The notes: generated by a model not told the origin, from the letters alone. A stretch of 9,709 bases of DNA from an uncultured Alphaproteobacteria bacterium (GCA_903922545.1 CAIXUE010000277.1:1-9709); one strand, 5' to 3'. Positions 1-8,019 are shown, counted from the first letter of the stretch. Numbers and translations: made by a program.

Positions 1-1
1 C

Positions 2-1036
2 CTTGCCGATGACGACGACGAAAATGTGCGCGTGCAGCTGGCGCGCAAAATCGCGCGCCTGATGCCGGGGCTGGAAACGCGGGAAAATGCCGCCTTCGTC
101 AGCCTGACCATTGAGACACTGGAATATCTGGCCCGCGATTCCGCCGCACGGGTGCGCGCCGTACTGGCGGATGAGATCAAACATCTCACCACTGTTCCAA
201 AGGATGTCGTTCTTGCCCTTGCCCGTGACCTGGATCACATCGTGGCCGCACCGGTTCTGGAATATTCACCGCTGCTGTCGGACAACGATCTGATCGAAAT
301 CATTGCCTGCGGCCAGGTGCGCGAAGTTCTGAAAGCCGTCGCACAGCGCCGCCCCCTGAGCGAAAAGGTTTCCGACCAGCTGGTGCAATCTTTGGATGTG
401 CCTGCCGTGGCGGCCCTTCTGGTCAATCCCGACGCCAAGATCCGCAAGGCCACGCTTGAGAAGATTGTGACCGAGGCGGAGGAAATCGAATCCTGGCATT
501 TGCCGCTGGCCTTGCGTGCTGATCTTTCGGCCCGCGCCATCCGGCGCATCGCCGGTTTTGCCGGCGCCGCGATCATCGAAAGGCTGGCGGCGCGCCATGA
601 TCTGTCTGCCGCCACCCGCACCCATCTGAACCGCCAGCTTCGCATGCGGCTGGAGGAAAAAGCCTCTGACATCGAACTTGCCGCCAATGCTGAAACCCGT
701 ATCGCGGAGGCAAAGGCCAAGGGCGGCCTGAACGCAGATTTTGTGGAAGAGGTTGCCCAGGCCGGGCAGCGTGAATGTGTCGTACTGGCGCTGGCCGAAA
801 TGGCGCAGGTGTCCCCCGTCCATGTCCGCCGCATCCTGGCGTCGGGCCGCGCCCAACCGCTGGTGGCGCTGGCCTGGCGCGCCAATATCACCATGCGCGG
901 GGCTTTCAAGATCCAGACCAATGTGATGAAGCTGCCGGGCCATGCGTTGTTGCCGGCGCGCGGCGGGGTGGGTTTTCCGCTGACGCCGGAAGAGATGAGC
1001 TGGCAGCTCACCTGCTTCGGCATTTCCTCGCCCTAA
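2..1036 (+). CDS. DUF2336 family protein, 5' end outside the window
   Basis: The protein resembles the DUF2336 family, which is found mainly in alphaproteobacteria and has no established biochemical role. It is almost entirely helical. The N-terminal half reads like HEAT-type repeats (acidic turns followed by amphipathic helices), and a central stretch typical of the family follows, containing APVLEYSPLLSDNDLIEI. I see no signal peptide, membrane segment or catalytic motif, so a cytoplasmic protein is likely. The frame is open to the left edge: codons before the GTG at 26 continue the same repeat pattern (LADDDDENVRVQLAR), so that GTG is probably internal and the true start lies upstream. The stop TAA (1034-1036) overlaps the stop of the convergent DUF1036 gene by four bases. 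The family call is fairly secure; function is unknown. Confidence 0.82.
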   Translation, partial: LADDDDENVRVQLARKIARLMPGLETRENAAFVSLTIETLEYLARDSAARVRAVLADEIKHLTTVPKDVVLALARDLDHIVAAPVLEYSPLLSDNDLIEIIACGQVREVLKAVAQRRPLSEKVSDQLVQSLDVPAVAALLVNPDAKIRKATLEKIVTEAEEIESWHLPLALRADLSARAIRRIAGFAGAAIIERLAARHDLSAATRTHLNRQLRMRLEEKASDIELAANAETRIAEAKAKGGLNADFVEEVAQAGQRECVVLALAEMAQVSPVHVRRILASGRAQPLVALAWRANITMRGAFKIQTNVMKLPGHALLPARGGVGFPLTPEEMSWQLTCFGISSP

Positions 1037-2022
1037 CGAACCAGGCCCTTGTCGCCGACATGGGCGACAAAGCCCGTCCGTCCGCCGCCGGCGGTGACGG
1101 CAAAGCCGGCCTCGATCAGGCCGCGGGCCGTGCAATCGCCGCGCCCTTCCACTTCGAACGCCAGGGCCGTGGTGCAGAATTTATCGCCGCCGCCCACCAC
1201 CACTGGCCCCTCCGGCTTTTGCGCCAACAGATAGATCGGGCCTGACAATGGTGTGGTCAAAAGCTGGGCGCAGGATTTGGCGCCGATGCGCCACCATCCC
1301 CGCGCGCTGGGCTTGCCCGGCCCGGTTTGCGCGATGGCCGCCAGCAAGGGGCCGCTGGAATCGTTGCACACCGCATAGCCCTGAGGCGCGCTTTTGCCGT
1401 CCGCCTGCTTTTCAAGCGCGGTAAACAGGACTGCATTGTCATTGGTGGTGAATTTCATTTTCTTGCGAAAATCCGCCAGCGCCGCTTCGGTCGGCTTGCT
1501 GGGCGCGCCGTCGATAGTGCCAACCTTGTAGCCGTTGTCGCTCAGGAGGCGCTTGACGCCCGCAAGCTGCGCCATGCTGAGAGAGGGAAAAGCCGGCGTC
1601 TCATCGAACGCCATGGTCCAATCGCGTTTGACACCCTTCATCTTTACCGGCGCGAAAGGTAGCGAAAATGTATCCGCCGATGTGCAATAAGGCTGGGTCA
1701 CGGCCTGGTGCAGGGTAAAATCACCATCCTTGACGCAGACGGGAAAAGCCCCGCCCCAGGCGCGCGGCGGCCCGGCATGGGCCAGCGCTGAGCGGGCATA
1801 GACCAGATAGCTGCCGCTGCTGAGCGAGCCTTTGAGCGCGGTGGCGCAATCGCCCGGAGCCAGCCGCAGCCAGCCTTGCGTCACGCTGTCGGTGTTCTTG
1901 ACGGTGGAGGTGGCGGCTTCCAGCACATAGCTGGTGCGGTTGCACAGTTTCAGATCGGCCCTGGCCGCGTGCGGCAAAAGAAAAAGCAGCAAGCCCGCCA
2001 GCAAGGCGCAAGGCCGCAGCAT
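1033..2022 (-). CDS. Secreted DUF1036 protein with two cysteine-rich repeats and a peptidoglycan-binding-like insert
   Basis: This 329-residue protein matches the DUF1036 family, whose function is unknown. Residues 1-22 form a signal peptide (Leu-rich core, likely cleavage after ARA), so it should be periplasmic. Two related domains are visible, at about 23-140 and 215-329. Each begins with a CN motif (C27, C219), has a GWxR motif (50-53, 242-245), and has a second cysteine exactly 32 residues after the first (C59, C251). C96/C113 and C283/C297 follow, suggesting two disulfides per domain. Between them, residues about 149-205 (GVKRLLSDNGYKVGTIDG, then TEAALADFRKK) resemble a PG_binding_1 helical repeat. 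The ATG at 2022 shares one base with the argB stop (TGATG) and has no clear Shine-Dalgarno, so translation is probably coupled to argB. The TAG stop overlaps the convergent DUF2336 gene. A wall-associated role is inference only. Confidence 0.85.
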   Translation of the reverse strand: MLRPCALLAGLLLFLLPHAARADLKLCNRTSYVLEAATSTVKNTDSVTQGWLRLAPGDCATALKGSLSSGSYLVYARSALAHAGPPRAWGGAFPVCVKDGDFTLHQAVTQPYCTSADTFSLPFAPVKMKGVKRDWTMAFDETPAFPSLSMAQLAGVKRLLSDNGYKVGTIDGAPSKPTEAALADFRKKMKFTTNDNAVLFTALEKQADGKSAPQGYAVCNDSSGPLLAAIAQTGPGKPSARGWWRIGAKSCAQLLTTPLSGPIYLLAQKPEGPVVVGGGDKFCTTALAFEVEGRGDCTARGLIEAGFAVTAGGGRTGFVAHVGDKGLVR

Positions 2023-2948
2023 CAATTGGCCGTGATCAGGGTTCCGGCGCCATGCTCGGTGAAAAGTTCGAGCAGCAAGACATGCGGAATGCGCCCGTCC
2101 AGGATCACCGCTGCATTGACGCCGCCTTCCACCGCATCGATGGCGGTCTGGATCTTGGGGATCATGCCGCCGGAAATGGTGCCATTGGCGATCAGCTCGC
2201 GGGCCTCGCGCACCGAAAGGCGCGGGATCAGTTTTTTCTCCTGGTCCAGGACGCCTTCCACATCGGTCAGCAGGATCAGGCGTTCGGCTTTGAGGGCGCA
2301 GGCCACCGCGCCCGACACCGTGTCGGCGTTGATATTGAAGGTCTCGCCCTTGGGGCCCACGCCGATGGGCGCGATCACCGGAATAATTTCCGATTTCATG
2401 ATGGCGTGCAGCACTTCGGGATTGACCTTGTCGGGTTCGCCGACAAAGCCCAGATCCACGGCTTCCTTGCGGCCCGTGCCCGGATCGGTGCGGGTCATGG
2501 ACAATTTCTTGGCAACCACCATGTTGCCGTCCTTGCCCGAAAGGCCCACGGCGCGGCCGCCGGCATTGTTGATGCCGGTGACGATCTGCTTGTTGATCGA
2601 ACCGGCCAGCACCATTTCCACCACTTCGACCGCCGCGGCGTCGGTGACGCGCAGGCCGTCGATGAAGTTGGACTCGATATTCAATTTCTTCAGCATGGCG
2701 CCGATCTGGGGGCCGCCGCCATGCACCACGACGGGATCGATGCCCGTCTGCTTCATCAGCACGATGTCTTGCGAGAAATCGTCGGTGCCGGTGTCGGTCA
2801 TGGCGTTGCCGCCATACTTCACCACGATGGTCTTCTGGTCGTACTGAAGAATGTAGGGCAGGGCTTCGACCAGCACCCGGCCGGTCTGGCGCCACAGCGC
2901 CATCAGGCGGAGATTCTTTTCGCTGTCGTTTTCGCCGCCGCCGGTCAT
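2022..2948 (-). CDS. argB: Acetylglutamate kinase
   Basis: ArgB phosphorylates N-acetyl-L-glutamate with ATP, the second step of arginine biosynthesis, in the cytoplasm. The amino acid kinase motifs are all present: KYGGNAM (44-50), HGGGPQIG (76-83), the RVTD arginine (100), GLSGKDGN (135-142) and NINAD (205-209). The N-terminal helix before the core (about 10-36, including ALPYILQYD) is typical of the hexameric, arginine-inhibited class, so feedback inhibition by arginine is likely by homology. Length (308 aa) is normal. An in-frame GTG two codons upstream, at 2954, is an alternative start. AGGA at 2960-2963 lies 5 bases before the GTG and 11 before the ATG, so spacing does not decide. The gene follows engB after a short gap, overlaps the next gene by one base, and has its own candidate promoter. 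Confidence 0.96.
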   Translation of the reverse strand: MTGGGENDSEKNLRLMALWRQTGRVLVEALPYILQYDQKTIVVKYGGNAMTDTGTDDFSQDIVLMKQTGIDPVVVHGGGPQIGAMLKKLNIESNFIDGLRVTDAAAVEVVEMVLAGSINKQIVTGINNAGGRAVGLSGKDGNMVVAKKLSMTRTDPGTGRKEAVDLGFVGEPDKVNPEVLHAIMKSEIIPVIAPIGVGPKGETFNINADTVSGAVACALKAERLILLTDVEGVLDQEKKLIPRLSVREARELIANGTISGGMIPKIQTAIDAVEGGVNAAVILDGRIPHVLLLELFTEHGAGTLITAN

Positions 2949-2978
2949 GGCCACAGAAGTCCTGAAAAAGTCGGGGGC

Positions 2979-3007
2979 CTTATACGCTAGAGCGCCAAGG
3001 CCGCCAA
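2979..3007 (-). promoter_or_regulatory. Candidate sigma70 promoter for argB, inside the 3' end of engB
   Basis: On the minus strand, TTGGCG (3002-3007, four of six matches to TTGACA) is followed after exactly 17 bases by TATAAG (2979-2984, five of six matches to TATAAT). Transcription would begin near 2972 and give a leader of about 20 bases with AGGA in front of argB. The -35 box lies in the last codons of engB. This is a motif match only; the cluster may equally be read from the rpmH promoter. Confidence 0.42.
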
Positions 3008-3601
3008 CTGGCTTTGCAGCTGCTCGATTCCGGCGCGGCTATGGGCGGAGGTGGCGGCATTTTCGGCCAGGGCGGCGGTATGCTTGCGCGCCTCGGCGGC
3101 CAGGGCGGCTTGTGCCGCTTCGGTGCCCGCGGCGGTTTCTTCGTCAATCTTGGTCAGGACCAGCTCATAGGAAACCGCGGCGCGGTCCAGCAATTCCATC
3201 ACCGCCAGGTCGGAAGACATCAGGCCGCGACGCGCATCAATCAGCATCAGGACGCGGGTCAGGGTCGCCCGTCCGCTCATATAGGCGAAGGCCAGGGTCT
3301 GCCATTCCATCGCCAGGGATTTTGAGGCCTTGGCGTAGCCATAGCCGGGCAGATCCACCAGCATCAGCTTGCCGCCCAGATTAAAGAAATTGATTTCGCG
3401 GGTACGGCCCGGGGTCTGGGAAACGCGCGCCACGGTCTTGCGGCCGGTCAGCGCATTGATCAGCGAGGATTTGCCGACATTGGAGCGGCCGACAAAAGCG
3501 ACTTCGCGCAGCGATTGCGGCGGCAGGTTATCAATCCTGCTGGCGCCCCAGATGAAATCGCAAGGCCCGGCGAAAAGTTTTCGCGCGAATTCCCCGCGCA
3601 C
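2987..3601 (-). CDS. engB: Ribosome biogenesis GTP-binding protein EngB (YihA/YsxC)
   Basis: EngB is a small TRAFAC-class GTPase needed for large ribosomal subunit assembly in many bacteria. The G motifs are clear: G1 GRSNVGKSS (38-46), switch region [12 protein letters not shown] (62-73) with the G2 threonine, G3 DLPGYGYA (83-90), and G4 TKID (150-153). A degenerate G5 with TSAHS follows in the C-terminal part. Length (204 aa) is typical. The start is GTG at 3601, which shares one base with the yidC stop (TAGTG); the family's usual N-terminal segment ([12 protein letters not shown]) begins ten residues later, so no later start fits. There is no obvious Shine-Dalgarno, and termination-reinitiation from yidC is likely. 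The C-terminal tail is alanine-rich. Confidence 0.96.
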   Translation of the reverse strand: MRGEFARKLFAGPCDFIWGASRIDNLPPQSLREVAFVGRSNVGKSSLINALTGRKTVARVSQTPGRTREINFFNLGGKLMLVDLPGYGYAKASKSLAMEWQTLAFAYMSGRATLTRVLMLIDARRGLMSSDLAVMELLDRAAVSYELVLTKIDEETAAGTEAAQAALAAEARKHTAALAENAATSAHSRAGIEQLQSQLAALAL

Positions 3602-5382
3602 TATTTTTTATCCTTGGCGGCCGGCTTGAAATTCTCGAACAGATGCACCTCGACGCCTTCCTTGTGCATGATGAACCATTGCTGGGCGATGGTGAGAAGA
3701 TTGTTCCAGCAATAATAGATCACCAGCCCCGCCGGCAGTCCGGCGAAGATGAAGGTGAAGACCAGCGGCATGAAGGACAGCATCCGCGCCTGAACCGGAT
3801 CGGGCGCAGGCGGGTTGAGCTTGGTCAGCACAAATTGCGTCATGCCCATGATGATCGGCCAGATGCCGATGGACAACATGCTGAGAAAGCCCGGCAACAC
3901 CGCATGAGGGTTGAACGGCAGAAGCCCGAACAAATTGATGATCGAGGTTGGATCGGGCGCGGACAGATCGTGGACCCAGCCATAGAAAGGCGCGTGGTAC
4001 ATTTCAATGGTGACCAGCAGCACCTTGTAGAGCGAGAAGAACACCGGAATGGTGAGCAGGATCGGCAGGCAGCCGGCCAGCGGGTTCACTTTTTCCCGCT
4101 TGTACATTTCCATGATCGCCATCTGCTGCTTCTGCACATCATCGGCATGCAGCTTTTTCAGGCGCTCCATCTCCGGCTGGATCTTCTTCATCTTGCTCAT
4201 GGACTTGAACTGGGTGTTGGCGAGCGGGAAGAAGTTCAGTTTCACCACCACCGTCAGCAGCAGGATGGCGATGCCGAAATTGCCTATATATTTGTAGAAG
4301 GTATCCAGCAGCCAGAAGAGCGGGCGGGTGAAGAACCAGTACCAGCCCCAGTCCACCGCATTGTCGAGGCGGACGATGTGTTCATTGTCCTGATAACCGC
4401 GCAGGATATCGACCACCTTGGCGCCGGCGAACAATTGATGGGTGACGGTGACGGAAGCGCCGCTGCCGATGGTATGCGGCGCCAGGCGGTAATTGGCCTG
4501 ATAGGCCTTGGCGCCCGAACTGGCGTCGCTGCCCAGATAGGCGCCGTTATAGATTTCATTCTGGGGCGGAATGACAGCCGCCATCCAGTATTTGTCAGTA
4601 ATGCCGACCCAGCCGCCGGTTGATGAGAAGGTTTTCGGCGGCGTGGCGGAATCCTTGAAGTCGTCATAATTGGCGTCCACTTCGCTGCCGCCCGCAACCC
4701 CGACAAAGCCCAGATGCAGGGCATAGGTGGTGCTGACCTTGGGCACGCCTTCGCGCGCCACATAGGCGAAGGGATAAAGCGTCACCGCGCCGCCCGATGT
4801 GTTGGCGACCGTGTCGGCGATATGGAACATGTATTTGTCATCGATGGCGATGACGCGGGTGAAGACCAGGCCATGGCCATTGTCCCAGCTCAGCGAAACC
4901 GGATGGCCCGGCGAAAGCACATCGCCGCTGGCCTTGGTCCAGAGCGTGTCGTCATTGGGCACCGCGCCGCCGATCCAGCCAAATTCGGCATAGAAAGGAA
5001 AGTCGGTGCTTTTGGGCGCCAGCAGCACGATCTCCGGACTTTTGGGATCGGTGGTCTCGCGATATTTTTTCAGGCGAAGATCATCCAGCCGCGCGCCCTT
5101 CAGCGCGATGGAGCCGTCCAGCATGGGCGTGTCGATGGCGATGCGCGTGCCGCCGGCTTTCAGCGCGGCGTCGCGGCTCATATGAACAGTGCCACCGCCG
5201 GGAAGACCCAGATTGGCGCCGGGCGCGCCGGGCATTGCGCCGGGTCTGGTTTTTTCCTGCTTGGCCAGAAGCGCCTGATGCGCCTGTTCGGCTTTCATCT
5301 GGGGCGTGACCACGAACCACTGCCAGCCAAAGATCACCAGCGCCGACAGCGCGATGGCCAGGATCATGTTCCGGTTGTTCAT
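3601..5382 (-). CDS. yidC: Membrane protein insertase YidC
   Basis: YidC inserts and folds inner-membrane proteins, alone or with the Sec translocon. The 593-residue protein has the Gram-negative layout. It starts with an N-terminal membrane anchor (about 6-25), followed by a large periplasmic P1 domain (about 60-345). The conserved Oxa1/YidC core of five membrane segments then starts near 350. Core signatures include the cytoplasmic hairpin ([18 protein letters not shown]), the [18 protein letters not shown] segment, and the last membrane helix [18 protein letters not shown]. The charged groove position that is Arg366 in E. coli is Lys381 here; I believe Lys is common in alphaproteobacterial homologues. 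The C-terminus is short and basic (KDKK). The ATG overlaps the yidD stop as ATGA, and the stop overlaps the engB GTG, indicating translational coupling at both ends. Confidence 0.97.
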   Translation of the reverse strand: MNNRNMILAIALSALVIFGWQWFVVTPQMKAEQAHQALLAKQEKTRPGAMPGAPGANLGLPGGGTVHMSRDAALKAGGTRIAIDTPMLDGSIALKGARLDDLRLKKYRETTDPKSPEIVLLAPKSTDFPFYAEFGWIGGAVPNDDTLWTKASGDVLSPGHPVSLSWDNGHGLVFTRVIAIDDKYMFHIADTVANTSGGAVTLYPFAYVAREGVPKVSTTYALHLGFVGVAGGSEVDANYDDFKDSATPPKTFSSTGGWVGITDKYWMAAVIPPQNEIYNGAYLGSDASSGAKAYQANYRLAPHTIGSGASVTVTHQLFAGAKVVDILRGYQDNEHIVRLDNAVDWGWYWFFTRPLFWLLDTFYKYIGNFGIAILLLTVVVKLNFFPLANTQFKSMSKMKKIQPEMERLKKLHADDVQKQQMAIMEMYKREKVNPLAGCLPILLTIPVFFSLYKVLLVTIEMYHAPFYGWVHDLSAPDPTSIINLFGLLPFNPHAVLPGFLSMLSIGIWPIIMGMTQFVLTKLNPPAPDPVQARMLSFMPLVFTFIFAGLPAGLVIYYCWNNLLTIAQQWFIMHKEGVEVHLFENFKPAAKDKK

Positions 5383-5639
5383 GACGCAGAGGACTTTCTA
5401 CCCGGTACGGGATCAAGGCCCGAAGCCCCGCCCAGGAATGTTATGGGATGGCAGCGGGCAAGACGGCGAACAGCAAGCGCAAAGCCCCTCAGCGCGCCAT
5501 GGGTCTCAATCGCCTGCAGCGCATAGGTCGAGCAGGTGGGATGAAAGCGGCAGGAGGGCGGCGTCAGCGGCGACAGAAAGCGGCGGTAGAAACGGATGGG
5601 CAGGCTGAGGCTTACAATGCCAGGGCGGCGCAAATTCAT
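5379..5639 (-). CDS. yidD: Membrane protein insertion efficiency factor YidD
   Basis: YidD is a small membrane-associated protein that assists YidC-dependent insertion. The family signature is intact in this 86-residue protein: an amphipathic N-terminal segment ([18 protein letters not shown], about 15-32), the paired cysteines C30 and C36 in [11 protein letters not shown], then [23 protein letters not shown] and the terminal GLDPVPGR. Its start ATG overlaps the rnpA stop (ATGA) and its TGA overlaps the yidC start (ATGA), placing it as a coupled cistron between them. The length is typical and nothing appears to be missing. Confidence 0.95.
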   Translation of the reverse strand: MNLRRPGIVSLSLPIRFYRRFLSPLTPPSCRFHPTCSTYALQAIETHGALRGFALAVRRLARCHPITFLGGASGLDPVPGRKSSAS

Positions 5640-6010
5640 GATCCTCCGCCTTTCATCCTGGCATCCAGTTTGGCATGGGCCGACGCCATCGCGGCCGTCA
5701 CATCGCCCACAAGAGCCTGAAAATCCCGCGTCAGAATGCCGGCGCGGGCAACCAGAACATAGTCATGGCCGGGGCGGCCTGAAAGGGGAAGGGCCTGGCG
5801 CGCCACCGCGCGCAAACGCCGCTTGGCGCGGTTGCGCGCCACGGCATTGCCGATCTTGCGGCTGGCGGTGATGCCGATGCGGACCTGGCCGGTTTGGGCC
5901 GAGGCGTCTGGTGTGGTGGTCAATTCCAGGGTGACGGCGCCGGCGACTTTGCGGATATCACGCGCCGCCGCCAGGAAATCGGCGCGCGTCGTCATGTGCG
6001 CCAGATTCAT
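5636..6010 (-). CDS. rnpA: Ribonuclease P protein component
   Basis: RnpA is the protein subunit of RNase P, which binds the catalytic RNA and helps process tRNA 5' leaders. The family hallmarks are present: RADFLAAAR near the N-terminus (9-17), [16 protein letters not shown] with the basic RNR signature (59-61) followed by KRRLR, and the later DYVLVARAG strand. The start is uncertain. ATG at 6010 (124 aa, used here), TTG at 6019 and ATG at 5995 are all in frame; none has a convincing Shine-Dalgarno, and the conserved region begins only after the third. The gene lies about 18 bases after the rpmH stop and ends in an ATGA overlap with yidD, so it is probably co-transcribed and partly coupled. 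Confidence 0.93.
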   Translation of the reverse strand: MNLAHMTTRADFLAAARDIRKVAGAVTLELTTTPDASAQTGQVRIGITASRKIGNAVARNRAKRRLRAVARQALPLSGRPGHDYVLVARAGILTRDFQALVGDVTAAMASAHAKLDARMKGGGS

Positions 6011-6028
6011 ATGCGCCAAAACGGAAGG

Positions 6029-6163
6029 TTAGGCCGAGAGCTTTTTGCGGCCATGGGCGCGGCGGCGGGCCAGCACCTTGCGGCCGCCGGCGGTGGCCAT
6101 GCGCGAACGAAAGCCATGGCGGCGCTTGCGCACGAGTTTGCTCGGCTGATAGGTGCGCTTCAT
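6029..6163 (-). CDS. rpmH: 50S ribosomal protein L34
   Basis: This 44-residue, strongly basic protein is bL34 of the large ribosomal subunit. It begins [18 protein letters not shown] and continues with [25 protein letters not shown], matching the family along its whole length. ATG at 6163 is preceded by GGAG nine bases upstream, a usable ribosome binding site. The rightward neighbour is ggt on the same strand, but a good promoter lies in the gap, so rpmH is the likely first gene of the rpmH-rnpA-yidD-yidC-engB-argB cluster. Confidence 0.97.
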   Translation of the reverse strand: MKRTYQPSKLVRKRRHGFRSRMATAGGRKVLARRRAHGRKKLSA

Positions 6164-6189
6164 GGGGTACGGCTCCGAAAAGAGGGCGG

Positions 6190-6218
6190 TTTCTAGGCGG
6201 GGCGGCAGGGCCTGTCAA
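6190..6218 (-). promoter_or_regulatory. Sigma70-type promoter of the rpmH operon
   Basis: On the minus strand a perfect -35 box TTGACA (6213-6218) is followed after 17 bases by TAGAAA (6190-6195, four of six matches to TATAAT). The predicted transcription start is near 6183, giving a leader of about 20 bases that contains the GGAG site of rpmH. It sits in the only sizeable gap between ggt and rpmH. The ideal spacing and exact -35 make this the best promoter in the window. Confidence 0.7.
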
Positions 6219-6258
6219 CGCCGGAAAATGCCCCAAAGCAATAATATTTCAAGGGACG

Positions 6259-7965
6259 TTAATCCCCCAGGGCAATTCCGTCCCGGCGGGGGTCGGCGGC
6301 GCCGATATAGCCGTTTTTGACCTTCATGATGCCGTGCAGGCCGCTGCCTTCCTGGTCGGAGACCCGCACGGTGTGGCCCATCTGGGTCAGGCCTGCCGCC
6401 AGCTTGTCCACGCCGGGGCCGTTTTCCAGCTGGGTGGGGCCGTTCTGGTCAATCTCCCGCGGCATATCGATGGCCTGTTTGAGGCTGAGCTTGCCGTCCA
6501 GCACCCCTGACAGGGTCTGAGCGACATAATCGATGATGGCGGGCCCGCCCGGCGAGCCCACCGACAACAGAAAATGATTGTCCTTGTCGAACACAATGGT
6601 GGGCGACATGGCGCTGAGCGGCAGCTTGCCCGGGGCCGGGGCATTGGCGACAGGCAGGCCGTCGCGCACCGGGTCGAAGGAAAAATCGGTCAGGGTGTTG
6701 TCGAGAATAAAGCCGTAATTCTTGGCCATGATTTCGGCGCCGAAAACAAATTCCACCGAAGTGGTCATCGCCACCACATTGCCGGCATCATCGACGATGG
6801 TCATGTGGCTGGTGCCGTGCCGCACCGGGCTGACCTGGGGCGCATAGCGCGCATGTTTTTCATCCGGCGGCGTGCCGGCCGGAACTGTGCCCATGTCTTT
6901 TGCGGGATCGATCAGCGCCGCGCGGCTGGCGATGTAATTGCGGTCAATCAGTCCGGCGATGGGCACATGCACGAAAGCCGGATCGCCCAGATATTTGGCG
7001 CGGTCGGCGTAAGCCAGCTTGCTGGCCTCGGAAAAAAGATGGGCATTCAAAAGCGTGCCGGGCTGAAGCTGGGATGAGGGAAAGCGTTGCAGCGCGCCCA
7101 ATATCTGCAGCACCGCGATGCCGCCGGAACTGGGCGGGCCCATCGAACACAGATGATAGTCGCGGTAGGCGCCGCAGACGGGGGCGCGTTCCTGGGCGCG
7201 ATAATCGGCCAGGTCTTTGAGCGTCATGCCGCCCTGCTGGCCCGGCGCATGCTGGACGGCATCGACAATGGAAGCGGCGATGGGGCCTTTGTAAAAACCA
7301 TCCGGCCCTTCGGCGGCGATTTTTTTCAATGCGGCGGCATATTCGGGATTCTTATAGATCTCGCCTTCGCGCAGGGGCGTGCCATCGGCATGATAAAAAT
7401 GGCTGCGGATGTCGGGCATCTTGGCGCCGGGCGCAAAGCCCGCAACGGTGCGCGCCAGTTTGGGACCCACGGCAAAACCATTTTCCGCCAGTTTGATCGC
7501 CGGCTGAAACAGCCGCGCCCAAGGCAGCTTGCCATATTTTTTATGCGCCAGATCCAGCATGCCCACCACACCGGGAATGCCGACCGACAGACCGCCGGGA
7601 ATGGCGTCGAAATGGCCGCGCGGTTTTCCGTCCGCGCCCAGGAACATGGTGGGCGTGGCGGACTGGGGCGCCATTTCGCGGCCGTCAAAGCTGGTGGTTT
7701 TGCGCGTCTTGCCGTCATAGACCAGCATGAAGGCGCCGCCGCCGATGCCCGAGGATTCCGGTTCAACCAACCCCAGCACCATCTGGGTGGCGATGGCGGC
7801 ATCGACCGCCGAGCCGCCGGCGCGCAGCATTTCCAGCCCCGCCTCGGCGGCATGGGGGTTGGCCGCGGCCACCATGTGATGTTTGGCCACCGTTTCGGTG
7901 GTTTGCGCCTGGGCCAGCGGAGCGGCCAGCAGGGTGAAAAACAGACAGAGGAAAAAGGCTTTCAT
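6259..7965 (-). CDS. ggt: Gamma-glutamyltransferase (gamma-glutamyl transpeptidase), secreted
   Basis: GGT cleaves gamma-glutamyl bonds such as that of glutathione and transfers the group to water or an acceptor. The 568-residue proenzyme starts with a signal peptide (1-20, ending AQA), so it should act in the periplasm. It should self-cleave before the nucleophile Thr385 in the GTSHMTIVD motif, giving large and small subunits. Other visible family features are the substrate-binding Arg96 in DGREMAP, SGIGGGAF (72-79), the MTTSVE segment with Glu405, Asp427 in LTDFS, and the GSPGG loop (470-474). The usual SSMSP serine pair reads SAMSP (Ser451-Ala452), and the usual Gln before TDF or DDF is Thr424. 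The start has no Shine-Dalgarno; an extended -10 ends seven bases upstream, so the mRNA may be leaderless. An upstream terminator separates ggt from the lipoprotein gene. Acceptor and substrate preference cannot be read from sequence. Confidence 0.95.
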   Translation of the reverse strand: MKAFFLCLFFTLLAAPLAQAQTTETVAKHHMVAAANPHAAEAGLEMLRAGGSAVDAAIATQMVLGLVEPESSGIGGGAFMLVYDGKTRKTTSFDGREMAPQSATPTMFLGADGKPRGHFDAIPGGLSVGIPGVVGMLDLAHKKYGKLPWARLFQPAIKLAENGFAVGPKLARTVAGFAPGAKMPDIRSHFYHADGTPLREGEIYKNPEYAAALKKIAAEGPDGFYKGPIAASIVDAVQHAPGQQGGMTLKDLADYRAQERAPVCGAYRDYHLCSMGPPSSGGIAVLQILGALQRFPSSQLQPGTLLNAHLFSEASKLAYADRAKYLGDPAFVHVPIAGLIDRNYIASRAALIDPAKDMGTVPAGTPPDEKHARYAPQVSPVRHGTSHMTIVDDAGNVVAMTTSVEFVFGAEIMAKNYGFILDNTLTDFSFDPVRDGLPVANAPAPGKLPLSAMSPTIVFDKDNHFLLSVGSPGGPAIIDYVAQTLSGVLDGKLSLKQAIDMPREIDQNGPTQLENGPGVDKLAAGLTQMGHTVRVSDQEGSGLHGIMKVKNGYIGAADPRRDGIALGD

Positions 7966-7972
7966 CAGAAGG

Positions 7973-7981
7973 CTTATAACA
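7973..7981 (-). promoter_or_regulatory. Candidate extended -10 promoter of ggt
   Basis: Minus-strand TGTTATAAG fits the extended -10 pattern TGnTATAAT with one mismatch in the hexamer. It ends seven bases before the ggt ATG, which would place the transcription start at or next to the A of the start codon. No good -35 box lies 16-18 bases upstream, where the terminator of the previous gene sits. Confidence 0.4.
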
Positions 7982-7991
7982 TCCCCACAAA

Positions 7992-8019
7992 CAAAAAGCC
8001 CCGCTTCATCAGCGGGGCT
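7992..8019 (-). terminator. Intrinsic terminator of the lipoprotein gene
   Basis: On the minus strand a perfect 9-bp GC-rich stem, AGCCCCGCT/AGCGGGGCT (arms 8011-8019 and 7997-8005) with a 5-base loop, is followed directly by a run of five T and then GTTTG. It lies 24 bases past the lipoprotein stop and before ggt. The opposite strand lacks a T tract, so it works only leftward. Confidence 0.88.

Noticed and set aside
26..28. GTG as the start of the DUF2336 protein
   Set aside because: The frame is open to the window edge and the codons before it continue the repeat pattern of the protein, so the gene is more likely cut by the window.
2052..2990. 312-codon open frame on the + strand opposite argB
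   Set aside because: The composition (His, Gly, Asp, Gln rich) is that of a reverse shadow, and argB on the minus strand has all kinase motifs.
4240..4242. Lysine replacing the groove arginine of YidC as a functional anomaly
   Set aside because: The positive charge is kept, and lysine at this position appears usual in alphaproteobacterial YidC as far as I recall, so it is not unusual.
6229..6240. Small hairpin after ggt as an intrinsic terminator
   Set aside because: The stem is only about three base pairs (TGC/GCA) with a short T run, too weak to support.
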